NCBI GenBank assembly: GCA_963921935.1
Contig: OY998175.1
Coordinates: 210,444,655 to 210,508,654 of the forward strand
Source: Galeruca laticollis
Lineage: Eukaryota > Arthropoda > Insecta > Coleoptera > Chrysomelidae
Length of the DNA stretch: 64,000 bases
Direction: 5' to 3'
The notes under the pieces are model-generated. The model did not search any database and had not been told where the DNA came from. It saw nothing but the letters and a program-made list of their open reading frames with translations. The translations under genes were made by a program, and so were the position numbers. Positions 10,625 through 21,968 of this stretch are shown in pieces. Within the stretch, counting starts at the first letter, position 1. Each line of letters begins with the position of its first letter.

Positions 10625-12372
10625 CTACTGGCTTGAAGCCGACTGACCGATAAGTTGTCTGGACTGTGTATTTATGGGAGATCTATTGGCGGGTATGGTC
10701 TTTTCGGCGCGCGCAGTGCGTGTGCTGCTAGCGGGAGTGGTGACAGTTCCTGAATTATCTAATAATGGTGGTAACATTTGAACATTTTCAACAATATTTA
10801 TTCTATTATTTTCGTTTAATGTGTCATCAATGTCATTTACGGACACATTTGGCAATTCACTTAGCTTTACAATTTTTTGTTGAATTATAGAATCAATATC
10901 ATCTATATTATTATCTAATGATTCGGTTTCTAAAGCATTCAAATAAAGTTTAGAAGGTGCTCATGATAAAGCGTCTTCTACTTGGTTTAATTTTCTTTTT
11001 TGATATTTTATAGTGTATTCAAATTCTTAAAACTTAAGTCGCCAGCGCATAAGACGAGAATTTGGTTCTTTAAGAGAAAACAGCCATTCTAAAGGTTTAC
11101 GGTCTGTTAAAATTTTGAAGGTTCGGCCAAATAAGTATGGGCGAAAATATTTACAGCCCCAAACAAATGCCAATAATTCTTTCTCAATGGTTGATTAGTT
11201 AATTTGGGCAGAATTTAAAGTTCGTGAAGCGTAACTTATAGGGTGATTATTTTGACTTAGTACGGCTCTGATAGCATACTTTAACGCGTCCGTCATAATT
11301 TCGAAAAGTTTCTCAAAATCAGGATAACCGAATATTGGTTCTGATATCAATAAATTTTTGCAGTGATTAAAACAATCTATAAATTCTTTCGTGCGCTCTA
11401 TTTTGTTGTCCTTTTTCAAACAAATCGGTTTGTTTAGTTAATTTTGCAAAATTTCGAATAAATTTCGGGTAATAACCCAGAAGGCCAAGAAAAGATTTTA
11501 TTTCCTCCTGCGTTTTCGGAATCGGGAAATTTTTCATTGCGTGAATCTTTTTTGGGTTGGGCTTAATGCCTTGGGGTGTTACTACATGACCTAGAAATTC
11601 TACTTCTTTCCGTAGAAATTTACATTTGTCCATTTGTATTTTTAGACCGGCTACTTTCAGTTTATTAAATACTAATTTCAAATTTTGGATATGCTCTTGC
11701 AATCCAGTGCTAAATATAATTATATCATTCATGTAGACGAGGCATATCTTATTTTGGAGATCTTTTAGGACATCGTCCATAACTCTTGGTGAGTTACGAA
11801 GACCCATTGGCATTCTAAGGAATTTGTATTTTCCATTATCAACATTAAATACTGTATTTTCAATTGAACACTTGTTCATTTCTATTTGATAAAAACCACT
11901 AGCAAGATTATGTGTGCTCAAGTATTGAACTCTGCGCAATTTATCAAGAATTTCGTTAATATGCGGTATAGGGTACCGATCACTAATAGTTTTGTCATTA
12001 AGTTTTCTGTAATCTACTACGAGACGCCACTTCTGCTGTCCCGAAGCATCCATTTTCTTTGGCACAAGCCATATTGCCAAGGCCACGTACTAGAAGATGG
12101 TTTAATGATACCTTATTCTAACATATCATCTATTTGTCGACTTACCTCTTCTTTGAGAGCATAAGGATACCTATATGACTTTATATGAACAGTTGCTTCA
12201 TCTGTTGTCTTTATAATATGTTTTACTTTTGAAGTAAATGTAAGGGGGTCACCTGGTTTTAGAAATATTTCTGAAAATTGTCGACACAACTTAATAATAT
12301 TATCTTTATTCTCTTCCGAGTTCATGTGTTGTGTCCTAATAAAATTTTGAATATCAATTTTCTTTAGATTAA
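10625..12372 (-). pseudogene. Gypsy element 1 pol: RT and RNase H, decayed, integrase missing
   Basis: Read from right to left, 12325-12113 gives the RT N-terminus (VKHIIKTTDEATVHIKSYRY, then KEEVSRQIDDMLE). After a frameshift, 12086-11367 gives the RT fingers and palm with WRLVVDYRKLN. Motif A is HNLASGFYQ, where the catalytic Asp is Asn. Motif C is VYMNDIIIFS, where YMDD has become YMND. After another frame change, 11419-11195 reads the RNase H start (FEIMTDALKYAIRAVLSQ, ISYASRTLNS). The frame near 10992-10625 reads KYQKRKLNQVEDALS, a TGA, then an Asn/Thr-rich tail. No integrase follows. Both RT aspartates are lost through G-to-A changes. Neighbouring gag lies to the right beyond the piggyBac insertion. 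Confidence 0.85.
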
Positions 12373-12634
12373 CCCTTAACTACTGTAGTGCGGTCACCGT
12401 GACCGATGCCTATTTGAACATCTCTAGTATTAAGCCCCTCCCTAGTTGTATAGTCTTGGGCGTCTCTGTATCTTCAAATTAGTATATTTTAAGAAGGCAG
12501 GTGCGGTAGTCGCGTGTTACTCGCTTTTGTTTTTAAATTACGTCGAGTTGAAATTTTGTTGCGGTCATAGTGACCTCAGCACAGCATTAGTGTAATTTAT
12601 TATTGCTGTGTTTGTTACCCATATTTTTTTCATA

Positions 12635-13579
12635 ATGGACAATTGTGATGTCGGACCTTCAAAAAAACTTCGTTTTACGGATCCCGATTTTGAAGAAACT
12701 GCTTTAAAGTGGTTGGATGAGATAGAAACGGAAAATGCAATTGATAGCGACGAAGATAGTGCCAGTGAAAGTGTCTACGTACCCAGTGAACATGACACTG
12801 ATTCGGAGCAAGAAGGGGAAGATGAAGAGTTGGCAAGTTTAAATGAACGGGAGGATGCTGATGAGGAACTGGTAAATCAAACTACAAATCGTTCAAAAAA
12901 TTTCTTTGGCAAAAACCGATTCAAGTGGTCATCTGAAAGTATTGTATCTCGCAGTCGAACACAGAAGCATAATATTGTTTTACGTTTACCAACTTTACGA
13001 GGATCCGCTGGTCTATTGGGACAAGAAGCACAACCATCTGCTGTGTGGAGCTTGCTTATCCAAGATGATATGTTAAACATAATTTTAAATTGGACTAATC
13101 AGAAAATAAAGATACAAAGGGATAAGCTAAAAAATTCTTCTAGGGCAGAGCATCAAGATTTGGACATCGTTGAGTTACGAGCATTTATTGGACTGTTATT
13201 TTATACCGCAATATTTGTGTCAAATCACGAAAATTTATCACGAATATTTGCAACTGACGGCACTGGACGAGAAATATTTCGAAGCGTGATGAGTAAGCAG
13301 AGATTTGCATTTTTATTAGCGTGCTTACGCTTTGATAATTCTTTAGACCGAAATCTTAGAAAAAAAGAAGATCCTATAGCTCCAATATCTGAATATTTTA
13401 AACAATTTATTAAAAATTGTCAGAATGCATATTCTTTGGGAGTTAACTGCTGCATTGATGAGATGTTGGTGTCTTTTCGGGGAAGATGCAGATTCAAGAT
13501 GTACATGCCCAACAAGCCATGCAAATATGGCATTAAGATCGTATGCATGACAGATGCCCGTACCCAGTACTTTTTTAAT

Positions 13580-13635
<56 letters not shown>

Positions 13636-14497
13636 TGGCAAAGATTCAGATGGATTTGGTTTGGAAGAAAATTTGAGAAAATTTGCAAAACCCACACAGT
13701 CCGTATTAAGACTAGTAAAGCCAATAGAAAGATCAAATCGAAACATAACCGCCGATAATTGGTTCACTTCCTTAGAGGTTGTCGAGCAGCTAGCGAATCG
13801 AGGGCTCACATATGTCGGAACAGTTAAGAAAAATGAAAAAGAAATACTCCCGGAGTTCCTGCCAAAAAGGAGCGGAAAGATTGGTGAGGAGGGAACATTA
13901 TTTGGTTTTACTAAAGAAATTACTTTGGTTTCGCATGTCCCAAAACGAAATAAAGCAGTTATTCTCGTATCGTCTATGCACCATTCCAAATCATTTGACG
14001 ATAATACGAAACTGCCGGAGATTATCACTTACTATAATTCCACAAAAGGCGGAGTAGATGCGGTTGACGAAAAGTGCGCCAAACATTCTACAAGCCGCCG
14101 CATAAGACGATGGCCTATGGTGGTATTTTTCAGAATCATGGACATAAGTGCAATAAATGCTCACATTATCCATCAGAGTATTAGGAATAGTAAAGCAGTT
14201 CAAAAAACTGATTTCATAAAAGAACTTGCCGATGAGCTAGTTAGGCCACATTTAGAAAGAAGATTAGCTAATCCAAGGATTCCTCGAGAGCTACGATCTA
14301 CAATACGGAGGATTTTAAACATTCCTGAAGAACATCTAGGACAAGTCCCCATGGAGAAACTTGAAAAAAGAAAAACTTGCTACACTTGTCCTTCAAGAAT
14401 AAAAAGAAAAACATTCCACTTGTGTAACACATGTACCAAGCCAATTTGTGGTGAATGTTCAACATATATCTGTATAAACTGCAGGTCTAATTTATAA
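12635..14497 (+). CDS. piggyBac-like transposase
   Basis: A single open frame of 620 codons starts at the first ATG (MDNCDVGPSKKLRF). An acidic N-terminal region comes first (ESVYVPSEHDTDSEQEGEDE). The DDD catalytic core follows: CIDEMLVSFRGR with Asp at residue 275, NITADNWFTS with Asp at 374, and KGGVDAVDE with Asp at 475. The tail has the family's cysteine-rich zinc domain (CYTC...HLCNTC...CGEC...CINC). It would cut and paste the surrounding element at TTAA sites in the nucleus. Length and motifs match intact family members. The oddity is an in-frame (TA)n run near 13582-13634 that expands a 'GYIYTGK' stretch into about 18 alternating Tyr-Ile residues between the first two aspartates, which may disturb the fold. 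No stop or frameshift is present. Confidence 0.92.
13582..13634. repeat. (TA)n expansion inside the transposase gene
   Basis: About 53 bases of pure TA inside the coding frame. Its length keeps the frame open, encoding alternating Tyr and Ile on the plus strand. Confidence 0.95.
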
Positions 14498-14890
14498 TTT
14501 TTTACCTAGTGTGATTTTTGTGAAAATTCTATTTTTTTTCCAATGTTTCTTATTTTTTTGTAAGTTTATACCTCTGTCTTAAGAAAAAGAAGGCTAGTTT
14601 GATTTTAGAATTATTAGTTTTTGTTTAATGGTTAATAATAAATAGAATGTTTAATTTTGTTAAAAAAGTAGTTGTTAACCAAGAAAATAAAATTTTGTCA
14701 AAAATATGCCCGGTTTTTAATTATATATATTTTATTTCCATCAAAAAATATTCCATTCATATTATTACAATAAAATAATATGAAAATATTTCAATTATAT
14801 AATTTTTTATGGCAACTATATATTCCGGTCACCATGACCGCACCACACACGTACCGTCATTAAACTTGTACCACAGTAGTTAAGGGTTAA

Positions 14891-15600
14891 GCTTAGTTTT
14901 ATCATCAAAGCATTCGAATTTATACATTTCAGAAGAATCTGATTTATACGGAATAGAGTTTATCGGTTTTAATAATGTAATTGATACGTTTTTGTTACTC
15001 TCGTTAACGAATTCAACTAAAGCGAATCCATTTTTAGCTATAGTTAAAGATTCTGGCATATAAATATCTCCTGAGATAGTTTTATCTATTAAAATTTCAC
15101 CATTAAGACTGGTTACAGATATTTATTTCAAAATTCTTTCGTACGGTCCAACTAATATTTGAAATTGATTGTCGGTTGGTTTCCTAAATTTGATCGTAAT
15201 AATAGCGTGATCGCTAATAAGTCGTTTATTCTTCAAGTCAATATTAGAATTCATTTCTATTAAATCATTTATACCGATAACACCATCAAAGAATTCCTGG
15301 AAGTAATACAGTATAAATTGTAACATATGATTATTATTAAATTCGCTGAATGCAGGGATATCAGCTTGAAATCTAATATTTTTAGTACCTAGAGAAGTTA
15401 AAACAGATATATTCGAGTGAAATATACCATGGGGATAAAATTTTTCTGCGATGATAGGTTTAAAATAGATTTTGTACTACCAATATCGATTAGCATTTTT
15501 AATGGGGGTTTTTGAATTTCAATGTAAGGTAATGGGTTGTTGGAAGTTATATTGAATTCTGTCAAGATAGACGGTTTCGGGAGCCATTGCTATGAAAATT
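14891..15600 (-). pseudogene. Gypsy element 1: protease region
   Basis: Minus-strand frames give a retroviral-type aspartic protease region: KMLIDIGSTKS near 15475-15510 is the LIDTGSTKS active site with Thr changed to Ile. Downstream are YFQEFFDGVIGINDLIEMNS and IKFRKPTDNQFQILVGPYER (15326-15123), then ILIDKTISGDIYMPESL and FALVEFVNES up to the piggyBac boundary. The reading then resumes left of the piggyBac at the RT N-terminus. Several frame changes are needed. Confidence 0.65.
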
Positions 15601-16767
15601 TGGATCTAACTACTCAATAGTGTCATTTATTTGACAATTACCATCTTGATTAGGGGAATTTTCGTGTTGATTATGATTGTACTGTTGACAATCTACATCG
15701 TCTTCATTATAGTCATTAACAAATAATTCTTCTGATATAAAATCGCGTTTTTGATTATTATTATTAGAAAAATAATAAGTATTTCTATTGCTTTGATTCT
15801 GTATTCTGTTGGTGTATATTGAAGGGATTCTAGAAGAGGTGGACATTGGTTTTGGTTTCGGCATTTGGTTTTGAGGGATCGAGTTAGGTTTGAAAACATT
15901 TCGTCTTCCAAAAACTTCTTTGGACAATTATTTTTTTGTATAGGAGGGCGTGGTTGAATATTTATTGGCTGTGAAGACCATTCGGTTCTTCGAAAGTTTT
16001 GTTGGGGGTTATTTGCATTTGGAAACTTTTGCTTATTAAATTATGAATTTGGTTGATGATTGTTTGATTTTACGAAATTGTGAGGTCTATAATTATTTTT
16101 GTGGGAATTGAATTTTGTTTCGTTAGAAGGTGAATATAACTTCTCAAAATTTTCGTACTCACTAACGTAAGCTAACGCGTGTTCTAAAGAATTTGGTTGT
16201 TTTAAGTGTACATTATTTCTTAGTACTCCTGTGCAACCCGCAATGAACTAATTTTCTGCACTAAGCTACTTCGTAAAAGTTGAAGCTTATTTCCAAATTC
16301 TAATGAATCCTCGTTTCTATACGGTCTGATTCTTGTGAGTTCTTGAATTAAACAGTCTAAATTACGCTTATCTTAGAAACATTGCTTTAAAGCATCTTTT
16401 AACATATTCCAATTAGTTAGTTCTATCCCATGTCCTACCATTAAGTACGCTTTACATATAAGTTTTTCCTGTATGCATTCAAATATGTGATCATTTAATT
16501 CTCTGTCGCCATAATTAATATACGTTGCTATCAAACTTTCACATCGTGAAATAAAAATATATTTAAAATATCAACATCTCCATCATAGGGTCTAATATTT
16601 TCTATCGTTGACTTAAATAAATTCCAGTTAACGGTACGAGGTTCTTGAGCATCGGTTGCCATATTTTGTATATTTATGTCAGTTGAAATGTTATTTAAAT
16701 TAGATTTGTTTTTACTCTTACTAATACTCAAGTTAGTAAAGAATTCTACCAATTCAGAATCGCTCAT
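15601..16767 (-). pseudogene. Gypsy element 1: gag, decayed
   Basis: The frame starts at 16767 with MSDSELVEFFTNLSISKSKN, then NWNLFKSTIENIRPYDGD, and breaks near 16531. Continuation frames give FISRCESLIATYINYGDREL and ICKAYLMVGHGIELTNWNML, typical of the gag capsid region of 17.6/gypsy-like insect elements. Towards 15927-15610 the protein becomes Asn/Gln-rich (IQNQSNRNTYYFSNNNNQ) without an obvious CCHC zinc knuckle, as in several related insect gags. Multiple frameshifts show it is dead. Confidence 0.65.
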
Positions 16768-17110
16768 AAATTAATAAATACTAGTACTTTATTGTTCTGT
16801 AATAACAAAATTCAATAATCTTAACAACTATCCTCCGAAAAAATGACGAAAGAGCTAGGAGGGCAAAAAGGAACTTGGCACTTACCTCGATGGTTGTAGA
16901 TACCAGTTTCTTCTCCGAGTTTCTGCTGAGGTCTAGCTGAATCGGTCTCGTTTCCACTAAAGGGTAACTTAAAGTCCTCGAAAGGGTAACGGAAAGTCCT
17001 CAAAAGGGTAGTTTCGACAGATTTGCGATAAAGACGTTGAAACGTCAAAGTCCCGAATTTTCACTGCTTTTTCGACTAAAGCGATATTTCACAGTACTTT
17101 CACCACTTCG
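16768..17110 (-). other. Probable 5' leader or LTR area of gypsy element 1, not resolved
   Basis: The segment upstream of gag is less AT-rich and contains a short tandem repeat (AAAGGGTAAC... about 16960-17010). On the minus strand TGGTATCTACAACC near 16888-16901 could be a primer-binding site, but I cannot match it to a tRNA. No second LTR copy is present in the window to define the boundaries. Confidence 0.3.
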
Positions 17111-18297
17111 CGAATCCTACTGACTGCGCCAGATGAAGAATAACAAGTTTTAATACCGTTTTTAAAAATATATGTTAATTAAAATCGTATGTTTATACAA
17201 AAGCTAGACAGAAACTGAAAACTACTGCGTTAAAATAATGAACAAGTAACATAGAGATAATAATACAATGTTTAACAATATGTGTCGCATTTCTTAGGTG
17301 TTTGCATATTGTTGGCTCGTAACTATCGTTAAGGACAAGCGTATTAACATTCCAAAGTTTAACTAAGAACTGTTCGTTTATGTAAAATTTTGTGCCTCGA
17401 ACCTTCTATTCACTATGGTTAAAGGTAATAAAATACTCCCTTACTCCGAAGACGATATCAAACCCGGCACATAAGGATCTGTTTCAGCTAGAAACTTATT
17501 TTCTGCATAGTCAATAATATTTTCAGAATATCTGATCGTTTTCACCAAATTTGGAAAATTCTATCTTATACCATAACTGTGCAATCGTCCGAGACCAGAA
17601 CTTTGGAACACCCTGTATAGATATTTATATTTATCAGAAAAATCAATCAGTAAATAATATGTATCTTTGAATACTAAAAAAGTCTCCTAAAGAATATGAT
17701 GTGAATGAACTATAGCTAATAAAATCTGTTATCAATTGTTTACAGATAAGATGCAGTAAGGGCAGATTATAATATGCGACTACGTAGAATCTCAAATAAT
17801 AGTTTTCTGATAGTCGTGAGAAAATATTAGGAATTTATCTCGGGATATTGAATATGGATTTTTCAAAAAAATATGTTAAGGTGTCCCCAGAGGAAAATGC
17901 AAATGTAATTTCCCGGCTGTTTTTTTGGTAAGTAACTATATGAGAACTTAAAATATAATAACGTGATCGAATCATTGAATATGGAAATATATGTACCTTT
18001 GTAGAAAAATAATCCCAATATGTTGAGAAAAATGACCTGATCTCTGTCGATCAGTGAGAGGGTGCGTTATCATGGTGCCCAATTGATTAACTGTACGCTT
18101 TATGTAACATTTTTCATTTGCAATACATAATTTAATAGACCTTTAATATTTTGAACCATTGAAAAAATTTCAAAATACAGTTGAGAGGTACTGACAAAAT
18201 TCCGCAGGAATACAGGAACAGTTGTGCCAATTAAGCGACAACAAGAATTTAGAAAATTCATCCAGCGTTTTTCAAATAATCAATTTTCGGTTATTTG
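17111..18297. other. No recognisable gene
   Basis: AT-rich sequence. 'AACACCCTGTATA' near 17607 is the kind of end motif also repeated inside the 27.7-40.6 kb element. The last 100 bases before the LTR contain a short frame (PIKRQQEFRKFIQRFSNN) without known features. Confidence 0.35.
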
Positions 18298-18580
18298 TGT
18301 TAAATTTTATTTTGCGCACCGTGTTTTTTGTAGAATATACTTACATGTTTTTTGTAGAATATACTTACGAACACGTGTGTTGTTTACGTTATTCGATATT
18401 ATATTATCGTTCTCATGAAATGGTTACGACCGGGGGTGAAGGGTGAAGAGAGCTGTTTGGGATTTGTATGTGTAAAAATGTTTAGTCTAGATATAACCAC
18501 AAGACCGAAGGGAATAAAGTTAGATAGTTACAGTAACACCGAGTTTTATTATAATATTCTACCTTTTTTCTAATCTTACA
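18298..18580 (+). repeat. 5' LTR of gypsy element 2
   Basis: It begins TGTTAAATTTTATTTTGCGC and ends CTAATCTTACA. It contains a direct repeat of GTTTTTTGTAGAATATACTT near its start and is the same length as the 3' LTR. Confidence 0.92.
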
Positions 18581-18582
18581 AA

Positions 18583-18597
18583 GCAGCGGTGGGATTC
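18583..18597 (+). promoter_or_regulatory. Primer-binding site, tRNA-Leu type
   Basis: GCAGCGGTGGGATTC directly after the LTR is the reverse complement of the conserved 3' end of one animal tRNA-Leu class (GAATCCCACCGCTGC before CA). The first two bases expected, TG, are AA here. It would prime minus-strand DNA synthesis. Confidence 0.65.
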
Positions 18598-18654
18598 TTT
18601 TTTAAAAAAATCAGTTGGAACTATTTTTCGGTATAGTTAAAATTATTATACGTC

Positions 18655-18890
18655 ATGGGAAAACATAAAAAAACGAAACAGGAACCGTTCATCCTTGTCA
18701 TCGACAAGTGTTAGTGAAAGTTCGAATTCGAGTTCGGATAACAGATCAAAGAGAAAACGGACAATAAAACGACTAAAAAATGAAATAATTAAACTAAAGG
18801 AGCGTACGACGAGTATTCGTGCGGGAGACGAATTCCTAGTGCCTATTTTTGATCCAAATCGGGATAATGTGATAGTGAATAAGTGGCTGA
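18655..18890 (+). pseudogene. Gypsy element 2 gag, N-terminal part
   Basis: The ATG at 18655 reads MGKHKKTK and soon stops. One fewer or one more base in the A-run near 18666-18673 restores a frame rich in Arg and Ser (RNRNRSSLSSTSVSESSNSS), then a Lys-rich coil (RTIKRLKNEIIKLKERTTS) and VPIFDPNRDNVIVNKWL. The frame is then cut by the hAT insertion and resumes after 21968 as NKVDSLAERYQW. This is the matrix/capsid start of a gypsy-type Gag. Confidence 0.75.
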
Positions 18891-19150
18891 CAGCGTTGCC
18901 AATGTGTGAGGAATTCCTCACATTGTGAGGATTTTACATCAATGTGAGTGAGGGTTGCCTGAAATGTGAGGATTTTGTGAGGATTTTCAATAGGGTGCGA
19001 TTGATGCCATTCTCATGCAACTTGAATAAGAGCTCAAGAGCACAACATTTACTCTTAAAGATGTAGAGTCGCTCTGAAAATAAAATCTAGCATGCAATAA
19101 CAACAAATATTATCGAAGGTCAAATAATATCATTCCATATTTCATTTGGC

Positions 19151-19423
19151 TTGAGGTGCGATTTAAATGCTGAAGAGTACTGGGCAACTCATTTCAAATT
19201 GAAAAATGCTGCAAGTAACCAGTTATTTTCAAATTTGAAAATTTTTATGAATTTTTTGTTAGTATTACCATTTTTGAATGCCTATGTAGTTTTCTGTCTT
19301 TTGAATAATATAAAAACTGTTAATCGAAACAAATTGAGAATTGATTCTCTAAAAGCACTTATTTATACACAAGAGGCTGTAAAAAAGGTGTGTGTGCAAA
19401 GTTTAAACCCAGTTATAAAATGA
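19151..19423 (+). pseudogene. hAT transposase, C-terminal dimerisation domain remnant
   Basis: The frame gives AEEYWATHFKLKNAASNQLF, then LLVLPFLNAYVVFCLLNNIK and RNKLRIDSLKALIYTQEAVK. This is the hATC dimerisation motif (LPFSNAxVERxFSxxNxIKTxxRNxL). The VER/FS segment is changed to VVF/CL. The RNase-H-like catalytic region is absent, so the element cannot move by itself. Confidence 0.8.
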
Positions 19424-19590
19424 TAAATATGTCCATATAGTAAAACAAAAATTAAAAACGTTTGAAATTTTAAATAAAATATTTATTACCATTATTAATT
19501 TTATTTGTTGTTTTTTATTTTTCTCTATTGGAAGATATTTTTATTTAAATGAAATTGACTGTCTCGACCCTTACTTCGTGGAATATGCTC

Positions 19591-21679
19591 ATATTAGTGT
19601 TTTTAAATAATATAATATAATATAATATAATATAATAACCTAACAGTTACAAAATCTGATAAGGGGAACGCTACTGTCATTTTGACGACTGAAAATTACA
19701 ATTCCAAAGTATATAACTTTATAGAATCCAGCGATGTAAAAAATCTTAAAGCAGACCCAACAAAGAAGTTTTCTAATAATGTAAGGGATATTGTTAATAA
19801 TTCAAATTATCTTTTAAATGATTACGAAAAGAGGTCTATCATACATAAGAATTCTCATTGTCCACAATTATATGGAACAGTTAAATTACATAAAATAACG
19901 AAACCAATTAGACCTGTAGTCTCTTATGTTAATGCTCCTAATAATATATTGGCAAAGAAGCTCAACAATATACTCAATACTTACGCATATGAATCTCAGT
20001 ACTCAATTAGAAATTCAATAGAACTAATCAAAAAGTTGAAAGCAATCCACTTGCAAGATAACTATAAACTCATATCGTTCGATGTAACTAATATGTTTAC
20101 TAAAATTCCTCCTAAAGAATGTCTAATACTTGTAAGAAAATTACTAGATGATAAAAATATTAATCCAGGAATAATATCAGATATACTTAATTTATTTGAT
20201 GTATGCATTAATCAGAATTATTTCACTTTTGACAATAATATATATATTCAAAATAAAAGTTTACCAATGGGAAGCCCTATATCACCTATTTTAGCAAACA
20301 TTTTTATGGACAATTTAGAAAGAAAGATCTTTGAAAGTAATATTTCGAAAAATATTTTATTTTGGTATAGATATGTAGATGACATATTAGCTTGTTTTAT
20401 GGGTAGTGAACGACAATTAGATGTATTTTTCAACCACATCAATAATTTACACCCGAAAATTAAATTTACATTAGAAATTGAAGAAAATAGCTCAATCAAT
20501 TTTCTTGATTTAAAAATTCAAAGAGTTAATAATGTACTTGATTATTCAATTTACCGAAAACCAACACAGACTGATGTGACAATTCCATTCAATTCTAACC
20601 ACCCTGTGTCACACAGACTAGCAGCATATAATTCAATGATACATAGAGCTTTTTCAGTTCCTATGAACAAATGTAATTTTGATAGAGAGATTAATACAAT
20701 TAGACAAATAGCAACATCTAACAGTTATCCATCAGATATGATAAATAAGCTAATTAGTAAAAAAGAGGAAAAAGTGGCATTACAACTAATATATCCTAAA
20801 CAAGCTGATGAAATTAAAACTTATAGAACCATCACATATGCAGGAAATATTTCTAATAATATTTCAAAGATAATATCTTCAGCAACGAATACAACAATTT
20901 CTTTTAAAGCAGAAAGTAACGTTAGTACAAAATTGTTAAATATAAAAACAAAAATACGACTATTAAAGAAGTCAGGTATATATAAACTCAAATGTCCAGA
21001 ATGTAATGCTGTCTATTTGGGTTAGACCCTTAGGAATTTTGAAATACGATACAGTGAGCACTTACGAGCATACATATTAAAACAACCAGATAAATCCCAC
21101 TACGCAAAACATCTACTTGACACCAATCATTCATTGACACCTAACACAGAACTAGAAGTACTGCATATTTGTGAAAAGAAACAAGAACTGGATTTCCTTG
21201 AAGAACTGGAAATTAGAAGACATTTAAGAAACCCACAATATGAAGTTGTCAATGAACAGTTAAATCTAGGGAATTCTCCACTAATAAACTGTCTTCTTAA
21301 GTGATAATTGTAAAGATCAGCAGATATAGTTTTCCTGGTTTTCTATATCATTGCACAGTTATACTGATCTTAATTGGAAAAATGATATCCAGGATATCAC
21401 CATAGGGCTAATAATATCTAAGCTTCAATATTTGTAATATCACATCTTCTTCTTTTTTCTATTAACATATATTAAGCCAATCACAAGTTAGGTTACTTCT
21501 TGGTCTAGCCAAAAATAACTACTAAACATCAGGTAGGCATAAAATGAAATGTAACTTCTGTCATTCTGACGATGATATTGATTTATCGAAACAATTGTCA
21601 ATTTTTTAGAATTTTCAATAACTTGTATTATATTGTGTAATTAACAGAGACCTTGAGTTTCATTTAAAAACACTAATAT
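19591..21679 (+). mobile_element. 5'-truncated PLE inserted inside the hAT element
   Basis: PLE coding starts without an ATG at about 19637, right after a (TAATA)n microsatellite, and ends at 21303, followed by a 3' untranslated part. An 18-bp sequence ATATTAGTGTTTTTAAAT at 19591-19608 is repeated as an exact inverse at 21662-21679, so the insertion is bracketed by an inverted rather than a direct repeat. hAT sequence lies on both sides. Confidence 0.75.
19637..21303 (+). pseudogene. Penelope-like RT plus GIY-YIG endonuclease, one in-frame stop
   Basis: The frame reads LTVTKSDKGNATVILTTENY (PLE N-terminal RT motif), LYGTVKLHKITKPIRPVVSY, motif A ISFDVTNMFTKIP, LPMGSPISPILANIFMDNLE, and an intact motif C WYRYVDDILACF near 20363-20398. 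Next come LDLKIQR and the linker, then KLKCPECNAVYLG with a TAG at 21023-21025. The same frame continues TLRNFEIRYSEHLRAYIL and ends NCLLK. The TAG sits where PLE nucleases have Gln (YxGQT), so one C-to-T change explains it. RT and nuclease would together copy RNA into a nicked target. The N-terminus is missing. Confidence 0.88.
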
Positions 21680-21968
21680 TTTTATTTATTTAATTGTTAT
21701 ATTTCACTTGAAAAGTGATGTTTTTGAATACTTTCTATTTCTAATAAAAAAACGAATTAATTATGTTTTCATTCACCTACTCCCTTGGATATTGTTTTCA
21801 TGAATTAGGTATTGATGAGGCAAAACAAATTATCACATTGACTTCTCATGTTTTTATCAATGTGAGGATTTTGTGACGATTTCCAAATTTGGGCACGATA
21901 AATGTGAGGATTACAGCTCTGCAATGTGAATTAATTTCACATTTCATTTTGGCAACGCTGGTGGCTGA

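Larger units (their letters stand above)
12369..14890 (+). mobile_element. piggyBac-type DNA transposon, complete, TTAA target duplication
   Basis: The element runs from 12373 to 14886, flanked by TTAA at 12369-12372 and 14887-14890. Its ends are CCCTTAACTACTGT and the reverse complement ACAGTAGTTAAGGG. The CCC...GGG ends and TTAA target are diagnostic of piggyBac. Subterminal motifs GCGGTCACCGTGACCG (about 12400) and CCGGTCACCATGACCGC (about 14825) are matching near-palindromes, probably transposase-binding sites. The element splits gypsy element 1 exactly: pol continues on both sides, so piggyBac is the younger insertion. One transposase gene fills the interior. Confidence 0.93.
18891..21960. 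mobile_element. hAT-superfamily DNA transposon inserted in gag
   Basis: Termini CAGCGTTGCCAA and TTGGCAACGCTG are perfect 12-bp inverted repeats. The flanking GTGGCTGA occurs at 18883-18890 and 21961-21968, an exact 8-bp target duplication. CAG-starting ends with 8-bp duplications define hAT. Removing the element and one GTGGCTGA restores the gag frame exactly. Subterminal copies of TGTGAGGATTT (18926, 18964, 21861, 21903 area) probably bind transposase. Only the C-terminal dimerisation part of a transposase remains, and a PLE fills much of the interior. Confidence 0.93.

Noticed and set aside
13420..14028. 202-codon minus-strand frame
   Set aside because: Exact antisense of the piggyBac transposase core; no independent features.
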